From Anadara kagoshimensis (Eukaryota; Mollusca; Bivalvia; Arcoida; Arcidae): DNA of 64,000 nucleotides. The position numbers were made by a program, and so were the translations under genes. Where the stretch lies: the NCBI GenBank assembly GCA_021292105.1, contig CM037862.1, forward strand, positions 4,634,895 to 4,698,894, in the 5' to 3' direction. Shown here piece by piece: positions 56,429 through 64,000 of the stretch; position 1 is the stretch's first letter, and every line of letters starts with the position of its first letter. The notes under the pieces were generated by a model, which searched no databases, had not been told where the DNA came from, and saw only the letters and a list, made by a program, of their open reading frames with translations.

Positions 56429-59248
56429 ATGATGAATACTATACAGTTCTCTGTACTGGTGGTACTGCTAGCCACACTTAATACTGGTAATACCTAAGTT
56501 AACATCCATATTCAAACAAAAATCTATCATGCAAATATGTTTTTGCAAATTACATGTTTGTTTGAGTGATAGTTTCAATCTGAACCCAAAACTGTTAATC
56601 AAGCTATACCCAGCTTGTTTCATGCCAAATCTATGTCAGAATACAAGTAAATTCTTCTACCCTAAGATGTAAGATGGCCGTCGTCACAGTGTTGTTGATA
56701 ACTCTAACATCTCCGTGTCCAGGATAGTCTTGTATATATTTGACGTGCTATAGTTCCATGTTTCTATCACACAATTTTGATTACACACGTGACGGGTGTA
56801 GCAAGCTAAAGAGGAGGTGCTTACCCTTCCGTAACACCCGGTCTCACTTCCCTGTTGGAACTTCTCATTCTAAACCTAACTTGTTAGTTTTTATTTCTAG
56901 ATTGTGATTCGGACATGGATTAGAATGTTTGTTTTTGATGTAACTAACTATCCCTTAATAATAAGACTTAACACAATAGAGTCTTAAGCAGTGACAGGTG
57001 TTATATTTGTAATATCTTAAAGTGAAGCTGCAATGGTATTGTTTAAATATAATGATATATTGTCACAAGCTAAATGTTATTTCATCGCCCGTCAATTACT
57101 TACTTTTGGAAAATTTTAAACGTGTTACGAGATGTTGATCACTCGATTGAATGTACATGTGTTGATGTCTTAAAAAGCGACAAAGCTCCTACTACCCTTG
57201 CAAATTGTGATGTGTTGTAAGCAAAAAAATATTTTTTTGCCTTAAAGCTTGTTTGAATTTCAACAATAGAATAAGCTAACAATATTTTCAGGGTCCTATT
57301 GATATATTTGTTTTGTAATCTGACATAATCTTGAAGAATTATAATTATAGGGTTTATCAAGATAATGAAACATGTATGGCTTATCGCCAATTCCTTTATT
57401 TTCAAAATGTTATTTGCTATCTTTATCAGTATCGAAACAATATTTACACGGACCTGGAAAAAAAAGATTTCATAATAAGACAATTTGAAAAGCATGAATA
57501 GGATGAATACGTGCTTGTATTTATACAATCATTATAGAAAGGACACGTGATGATGACATTTCTGTTCGACTTTATATACTTAGATAAACTATTTGGTTTA
57601 TGCAACATGGAACAACGATTAATTTTACCTGTTAATTATTCTTATTTACTAAGATAAAATCTTATTGAACAACATGTGTATTGTTATAAGCAATGATATC
57701 AAAGCTTAAGCAAACTAATAAATAAATAAATATCACAATTTTTCTGTTTTAGATGTGGTGTTTTGTTGTAAGTATACAGTTCTTTTAGAAAAGAGTTTCA
57801 TGTTAATTGTCATAATGTAAAATCAACATCACATTTAATTTTGATATGGATCCTTAATGTCGTTAAAAGTATTTGTAAGAATATTTGACTTATTTATTTC
57901 AAATATTTTAGAAATAACATCTTAAGTGTATTTATTTGGTAATATGAACAAGGGTGAGTCAAGGATAGCAAATTGAATCAACAGCGAAGCTATTCGTTTT
58001 AATGTTAAGCCATGTGCCAGTTTGAAATTACTATGCAAGACATACATGTATAATCAAAATAAACACATGACATTTACATAAAACACTGTAACTTAATAAA
58101 GATTTCAAGTTCAGGTTTACTGTGTGTATATTTCAGGTTGCCAATGCAAATGTGGTTGGCAGGAATTTGATAATAGCTGCTATTTGTTTTCGACTGAATT
58201 AAAAACATGGCAAGATGCTAAGGTAAAATAGATTCACTCAATTAGATTTTAATTTATCAGACTATAACAATTACATACAAGTAAATTACAACTAAAACAA
58301 GATTAAAAAAGAAAGAATGAAAGACATAAAACTCATAGATACTTATTAAATAACGTTTTCTACAAGTAAGATCAGGGTTTAAATGTTCTAATGATATGTT
58401 TGATGTGCATTTTCTTGTTTAATATTTCAAAATACATTTCAATGCCAAAATATTTGCAAATTGTAAAGGGTTTGCAAATAATAAATATTTACTTGGTAAC
58501 AGACAACGCAACCAAGTAAATGAAAAAAGTTAATGTTCATTATATTTTCAAAATATTTACACCATTCCTTATGTCTTAAAAAACATTTTTATATTTAATA
58601 AAATATTTTAACATTGACGTATATTCAGGCCTATTGCTCATCGGTCGGTGCTTCATTGGTATCGGTAGAAACAGAAAAAGAGAAATCATTTCCTAAATCG
58701 CATTGTATGCGATTGATTCCAGGTTAGTTTAAATTATAAAATGTCGATTGTATATAAGAAAACAAAGTTTAATTACAGTGAAAGTGGTTACAATAATTTA
58801 GACACATTAAAGAATTTGTTTTTGAAAAATGTCACAAGCTAATGTTGAGACTTGTATCAGTTTGAGAACAACTACATTGTAGTTTATTTAAAGTCAAAGT
58901 TTTTCCACTAACTTCACAGTTTGTATTAGACAAAACGCTTTGATAATGAAGGATTTAAAACTAAACATTCATGTATCAATGGAATATTATTATTGTATTA
59001 TCATTATAAAATTCAGTTGAGAAGAATTATCAACACTTTTGGACGAGTGGTAATGATGTGGCTACCGAGGGAACATTCAAATGGGGATCCGGCACTGCCT
59101 TTAATTTTACAGACTGGGCGCAGGAGAGCCGAACAATCAACGTGGTGTTGAAAATTGCATGGGTTTTATAAACTTATTTTACTATAAATGGAATGACTTG
59201 GTATGCTCCGACGCACAAAGATTTATTTGTGAAAAGGCTGCCGTGTAA
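56429..59248 (+). CDS. Small secreted C-type lectin, five exons, third copy
   Basis: Exons: 56429-56486, 57753-57767, 58137-58222, 58629-58722, 59017-59248, all with GT/AG ends and matching phases up to exon 5. Exon 1 gives a signal peptide with core F-S-V-L-V-V-L-L-A. Exon 2 is a 15-base microexon (D-V-V-F-C). Exon 3 opens the lectin domain, with C-K-C-G-W-Q-E-F-D-N-S-C-Y and W-Q-D-A-K. Exon 4 continues A-Y-C-S-S-V-G-A-S-L-V-S-V. Exon 5 carries H-F-W-T-S-G-N-D and F-N-F-T-D-W. One base is missing there near 59118 (GACTGGGCG against GACTGGGGCG in the arms), so E-P-N and K-W-N-D-L-V-C fall out of frame. E-P-N plus W-N-D would predict calcium-dependent mannose-type binding, in line with bivalve immune lectins. 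The total is about 160 residues if the base is present. Start: tandem ATG ATG; either could be used. Confidence 0.8.
56660..56945 (+). mobile_element. Penelope-like RT end plus tail in lectin intron 1
   Basis: ATGGCCGTCGTCACAGTG to GATTGTGATTCGGACATGG repeats the last RT codons and the tail. The hairpin right side is changed (CCGTAACACCC). It lies in the sense orientation within the intron, which has grown to 1266 bases. Confidence 0.8.
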
Positions 59249-59323
59249 GAAACAGAGCATCAGACAGTACACATACCAAATGTGCTGTTTGTAATGACAA
59301 AATAATTTTTTGTCGAAATGCCT

Positions 59324-59329
59324 AATAAA
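59324..59329 (+). terminator. Lectin poly(A) signal, third copy
   Basis: AATAAA 75 bases past the lectin stop. Confidence 0.7.
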
Positions 59330-59734
59330 AAGCATCTGATATAACAAATATACAAGTTTTTATTTATTGTTTAATCTATATAAATATATGTAGCTTTCTC
59401 AATTATGAAAGTGCGGATACAATAAAATTGGCATACAAAAGATATGTTTGGATCAGAACCATAAAAAACCAATATAAATAAGAAAATCCTGAATAAAACT
59501 TGGATATAATATGTTTGATTTAATTATTCAATGATTTCTAAAGACCCGATGAGCGTAAAAATGATATGATAAAATGACCAATAAAAAGTATGGCAACAAC
59601 AACTATAAAAAGAAACAATTTACTATTTAACATGATTTCTGAAACAATAAGACAAGATATTATTAGACAACTATATTGGAACCACTGATTATGCAATCAA
59701 AAAGAAACATACTGATTTATGTACATAATGTTTG

Positions 59735-60585
59735 AATTTTTGATAGATATCATATTGGTTGTGTTGGTAATATAGTCTCAGCAAACAATCGGTATATCAA
59801 TGGGTACAAACTGAGCACCGATGCTTTCTGATTTGTTTCTTTATTCCTATGGAGCAGGATTTATGCAGTTCCTTGTTAAATCTGGAGACAAGACTGGCGC
59901 CAAATCATTCCTATATAGATGACGTAATGTCATTTAACAATCCTAAATTTGGAGACTATGTAAACATCATCTATTCTAGAGAGCTAGAAATAAAAGCACG
60001 CCTGATTCTTCAATTTCTGCTTCATATATAAACATACCTGAATTATGACGCACACGAAAGGCTACATTTGAAACTTTATGGCAAACGTAATGACTTCAAT
60101 TTTGCTATTGTCAACTGTCTTTTTTATGCAGCAATATACCTGGTTCTCTTGCTTATGGTGTATTTGTTTCCCAGTTAATATGCTATGATGGAGATTGTTC
60201 CAACTACGGGGACTTTGTACAACGAAGTAGGCTGCTTGCAAATAAATTGTTGACTCAGGGATATTACAAGCCTATACATATCAAGGCCTTCAAAAAGTTT
60301 TATTGCCGTCATTACAGTATTGTTGATAAGTTTGATGTCTCTGTGTCCAGGATTGCCCTGGATATATCTGACGTGTCATAGTTCAATGTTCTTTTTACAC
60401 AATTTTGATTACACACGTGACGGGTGTAACTAGCTAAACAGGAGGTGCTTACCCTTCCGGAGCACCCGGCCTCACTTCCCTGGTGGCAGTTCACGTGTAT
60501 AACCTAACTTGTCAGTTCCAAAGTTTTTACTTTGCTTCTGGATTTTCATTCAGACATGGGTTAGTATGTTTGTTTTGGATTATGT
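59735..60585 (+). mobile_element. Penelope-like RT C-terminal half plus tail, third copy
   Basis: The counterpart of 28445-29301, with the same frame breaks visible but a few differences, such as AACTGAGCACC for AACGGAGCACC. The shared breaks show that the insertion and its decay predate the duplication. Confidence 0.85.
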
Positions 60586-60599
60586 CCGAATCACAATCC
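60540..60599. repeat. Inverted tail-end hairpin, third copy
   Basis: The counterpart of 29256-29315. Here the left half reads GGATTTTCATTCAGACAT, so the stem has two more mismatches than in the arms. Confidence 0.75.
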
Positions 60600-60619
60600 A
60601 AAACTAAAACTTCTTATTT

Positions 60620-61262
60620 CATATTTGTTTTAAATACCATTTTAATATCACAATATCGAAAACTGCATCAAAATTAATGACTAAATAAGAAAGTTAAAGC
60701 GGGCCTTCTCTGGGTAGCTGTAAGTGAAGCGATCCATATCGAGGCTGATTCGAATGTGACGTCAGTAAAGTAACCGTTGTATTAACTAACATGGTGGACA
60801 GTACTAATAATGCTGATGTAGAGACGCATGATATGATAAATAGGCAAACCATTAACGACTCTGACGTGCACCTGTGTGTGTAATATAATTCGCCATTATT
60901 TTGGGAAGAAATAGTCAACTTTAAAATTAATAAATTGGCGTAAAGCTGAATTTATTTGATCCAGAACCATACGAATACTATAATCAAACTGAGTGGAGAC
61001 CCAGAATTTCTGAATGTAAGCTTAGGCACAACCAAATATATGTGACGATTATTTATCAAATATACGAGAATTAATGGTCGCTTGTTAAAATTTTATAATA
61101 AATTTTGATATTAAATTATAATGAAACTCTTACAGACAGCACATGCTGCAAAAAATTCAACGTAACATCGAAACTTGGAACCGGCTTCAAATACAACACA
61201 AGCAGACATTTATGCAATTTGGAAGATTTTTACCAAGTTAACTTATTGACATATGTCAGTAT
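60620..61262 (+). mobile_element. Decayed Penelope-like 5' region, third copy
   Basis: The counterpart of 29340-29990, with M-V-D-S-T-N-N-A-D-V-E-T-H-D readable at about 60791. It is broken in the same general way as the arm copies. Confidence 0.55.
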
Positions 61263-61275
61263 CTAATGCTAGTAA

Positions 61276-61345
61276 AAATAAATAAATAAATAAATAAATA
61301 ATAAATAAATAAATAAATAAATATAAATAAATAAATAAATAAATG
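61276..61345. repeat. (TAAA)n microsatellite
   Basis: About 17 units with two interruptions, matching 29990-30054. Confidence 0.95.
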
Positions 61346-61739
61346 TGATTTTGATAATTTTCAGTCCAACAAGAGCCCAGATTTCCATACAATGTATTCT
61401 AAAGACTAATTTTTCCGATGATGAAGAAAATGTATAAATGAATCTTAGACTGAATATGTGACGAAGAAACAAACGAAAAGTAGAAATTTGAAAAAAATAA
61501 ATGTGTGTATTTCAAAGGCCATTTTTTTCGATGATGAAAAAATATAAAGATGCATCTTGGATTGAAAATGTGACCAAAAATAAATGAAAACAAAAAATTT
61601 GTATAAAGTAAATGATGTTATTAAATTTATAAATACTTTTAAAAAAAGCCGTCTGACCACCCTGGTTCAAATAATATCAATTAATCAAACATCAATACCT
61701 AACAAGTTTCTACCATCCTGAATCGGCTTATAATGCACC

Positions 61740-61821
61740 ATTATTTAATTAATAAATAAGTAAATAAATAAATAAATAAATAAATAAATTAATTAATCAA
61801 TTATTAATTAATAATAAATAA

Positions 61822-61852
<31 letters not shown>

Positions 61853-61955
61853 ATTAATTAATAATTAAAATAAAATAAATAATAAATAAATAAATAAATC
61901 AATAAATCAATAAATAAATCAATAAATAAATAAATAAATAAATTAATTAATTAAT
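61740..61955. repeat. Expanded TAAA/TTAA field
   Basis: In the arms this site is only about 35 bases of (ATTA)n (30450-30483). Here it has grown to about 215 bases of mixed AAAT, AATT and AATC units. Confidence 0.9.
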
Positions 61956-62204
61956 TATATTTGACACGAAAAAAAAAGAAGAATTGACAAAAAAGAATAC
62001 AATTAAATGACCGGTGGTAAAGTTTTATTTAAAGTGCTATTTTTTAAAATTATATAATTCCGTCATGCTCCCATGGTCAGTAAGGTATCCAATAACACTA
62101 GATTTTTATGCTAAATATTTCAAGTATTTTTACAATCAGTTTACTTATTAAAAATTCTAAATTCAAGGCAACAGAAAACGATTCAGGTATAATATTTCCA
62201 GGTA

Positions 62205-62720
62205 TCATAAACAAAAACAAACGTACTAATCCATCTAATCCATACCCGAATCACAATCCAGAATTAGAGTAAAAACTTTGGAACTGACAAGTTAGGTTAG
62301 ACACACAAATTTCCACCAGGGAAGTGAGGCCGGGTGCTACGGAAGCGTAAGCACCCCCTGTTTAGCTAGCTACACCCGCTACGTGTGTAATCAAAATTGT
62401 GTGAAAGAAACACGGAACTATGGAACGTCAAAAATATCCAGGGCAATCCTGGACACAGAGACATAAACGCATCAATAATACTGTGATAAACGTATCAATA
62501 ATACTGTGATGATGGCCATAAAACTTTTTGAGGGCCTTGATAAGCCTAGGTTTGTAATGTTCCCGTCAACAATTCATTTACAAGTAGCCTGCTTCGTTTG
62601 TACAAAGTCCTTGTAGTAGGAACAAGCTCTACGTATATACTATAGCGTATTAATTAGGAAACAAATACACCATAAACAGAATAAGCAGGAATATTATTGC
62701 ATAGAAAAGGAAAAGTTATT
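62205..62720 (-). mobile_element. Penelope-like RT C-terminus plus tail, third copy
   Basis: The counterpart of 30756-31241. It keeps the 23-base tandem duplication (62466-62511) and the hairpin region, with GGTGCTACGGAAGCGTAAG here, so the stem partner is changed. Close to the start of this piece CCATCTAATCCATACCCG shows a short duplication. Confidence 0.85.
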
Positions 62721-63629
62721 CTATCCGAACACCTGACAATCAATTTTGTTAATTGTAAGAACACATCCTGTTGATTAAATGTATGTGTTCCAATCTTAGG
62801 AATGTCTAATAAACAATCTTTCTATCAAGGTGGACTAATATTGCAAAATTTGATGGGTGTTGGTTGATTAAGCTAGTCCAGCTTAAATACTGGAAATAAC
62901 GATCTTGTAAAAATCAGATTAAACATCAATAATAACAATTTAAAACCAAGCCATTATATTTTAACTCATACTTGATCGAATTGATTTCGATAACTTGGAA
63001 ACTTTGCTAATTAAATTCATATCATTCATAGTTTTTTCTTTGGTTTATCTGGTAAATATTTTTCTCTGAATTGACTTTTTTGAACACTTTAATGGGTAAT
63101 ACTGATTGTTTTATGTATAATAGGAACATAGATTATGTATTTTAATTAGAGGTTTGTTAATTAGTATTGCTATATATAATATATACAGGGCATATCCTGA
63201 TAGACAGAATCAATCCAAGATTGTTAGTAAGTAAGGTTTCCTGCTTCAAGTCTTTCAGTGGACATGTTGTTCCATTTATAATCTGTGATCATATATTTTA
63301 GTGTTAAATATTATTTTTTTTTAAACTTTTTTGTGTATTTATAAACATTTTTCTACTCTTTAAATTGATTGTTCTGTTTCATTTTTACACAGACTTAAAT
63401 GTGGCTCATCTCCACCACATCGCACTTTGTAAATTTGTCACTGTATATGATATCAAAGTTTGAATCATTTACTGTTTAAGGGTGTATGAAGTAAGGACGC
63501 AGTATGATTAAAAAGCTAATGAACATGGTTGTTACTTGTATATGGTAAAAACACCAAAACAATATTCAAGAAATAAATTCAATGTTGAAATATAAATAAG
63601 ATGTATTTATAAGTTATTAATAAAAATAT

Positions 63630-64000
63630 AAATCGATTCAAGAAAAGATATATAGCAGGCTCATTTAAATGTACTACTAAGTCATTATCGGTAACACAAA
63701 AATTTTGACAATCTTCAAAAATGGTCTTGAGTCTTATTTAAAAAATATATCTACTGCATGTGGAATCAGCCAAATGTTGATTCTTCAAAATTCTAAAGAA
63801 TTACTTGAACATCTTGCTTCTAATACATTATCTCGTGTAAATAGTATAAAAAGCATTTAGTCTTCTACACTATATACCACTATATTTCATTCTTAATTGA
63901 AAGAACGTCTTTAAAAAATTATTCACTTGTCATTTTTTAGAAAAACGATAAGCCAAGATACAATTATCTGGTGCTGAACATGGATTCTGGTTATTTTTTT
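63630..64000 (+). mobile_element. Penelope-like RT fragment, third copy, cut by window end
   Basis: The counterpart of 32985-33355: the R-Y-I-A-G-S-F-K-C block, L-L-E-H-L-A-S-N and L-N-M-D-S-G-Y-F. The window ends inside it. Confidence 0.85.

Larger units (their letters stand above)
58655..64000 (+). repeat. Third, diverged copy of the inverted-repeat arm
   Basis: From ATTGGTATCGG (58655) onward the sequence follows the right arm from 27371 (offset 31284), in the same orientation. The copy differs by scattered substitutions, a much longer TAAA field at 61740-61955 and the absence of about 830 bases at 63030. It continues to the window end (matching the right arm at about 33350). Upstream of 58655 it has lectin exons 1-3, which the arms lack in this assembly. 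Confidence 0.9.

Noticed and set aside
57139-57528. 129-codon frame on minus in lectin intron 1
   Set aside because: AT-biased, hydrophobic and low complexity, with no family resemblance or splice context; most likely chance.
1-64000. LTR retrotransposon or virus-derived element
   Set aside because: No long terminal repeats, gag, protease, integrase, capsid or envelope signatures were seen; the RTs present are Penelope-like or LINE-type.

Overview
The window looks like bivalve (or other mollusc) nuclear DNA. It is very AT-rich, with long TTTA/TAAA microsatellites. The only recognisable host gene is intron-split: a small secreted C-type lectin. Nearly everything else is retroelement debris, mainly a Penelope-like reverse transcriptase (RT) family and L1/Tx1-like LINE fragments, of a kind I associate with bivalve genomes. 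No bacterial operon, CRISPR array or rRNA gene is visible, and the species cannot be fixed from the sequence alone.

The dominant structure is a giant inverted repeat. Positions 1-26370 read, in reverse complement, as 27371-53862, and the two arms are separated by exactly 1000 N. The bases flanking the gap are exact mirror images, so both arms stop at the same base inside exon 4 of the lectin gene. Near the gap, paired positions sum to 53741; at the outer end they sum to 53863. The arms therefore differ by about 120 bases of net indels, concentrated around 10.8-17 kb of the left arm. A misjoined pair of contigs or haplotigs is as likely as a genuine palindrome.

Each arm, from the gap outward, holds: lectin exons 4-5; a Penelope-like RT fragment with its tail; a decayed 5' coding region of the same family; more Penelope-like fragments in both orientations; a LINE with endonuclease and a deleted RT core; another RT fragment; an AT-rich microsatellite field; the main Penelope-like copy; a possible orphan exon; a 42-bp minisatellite; the 3' end of a second LINE; and small older repeats. 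The main Penelope-like copy is an uninterrupted 624-codon ORF in the right arm (41191-43065, minus), while its left-arm twin (10780-12635) is broken.

From 53863 the sequence is unique to this side within the window. It holds a 347-bp tandem duplication, then a complete-looking five-exon lectin gene (56429-59248), then from 58655 a third, diverged, non-inverted copy of the downstream region, running to the window end. The arms' and the third copy's lectin exon 5 each lack one base, at different places, so either consensus errors or independent decay is possible. I found no clearly new biological system. The points most worth checking are the palindrome, the intact RT with flanking 66-bp direct repeats, its conserved tail hairpin, and the lectin copies.
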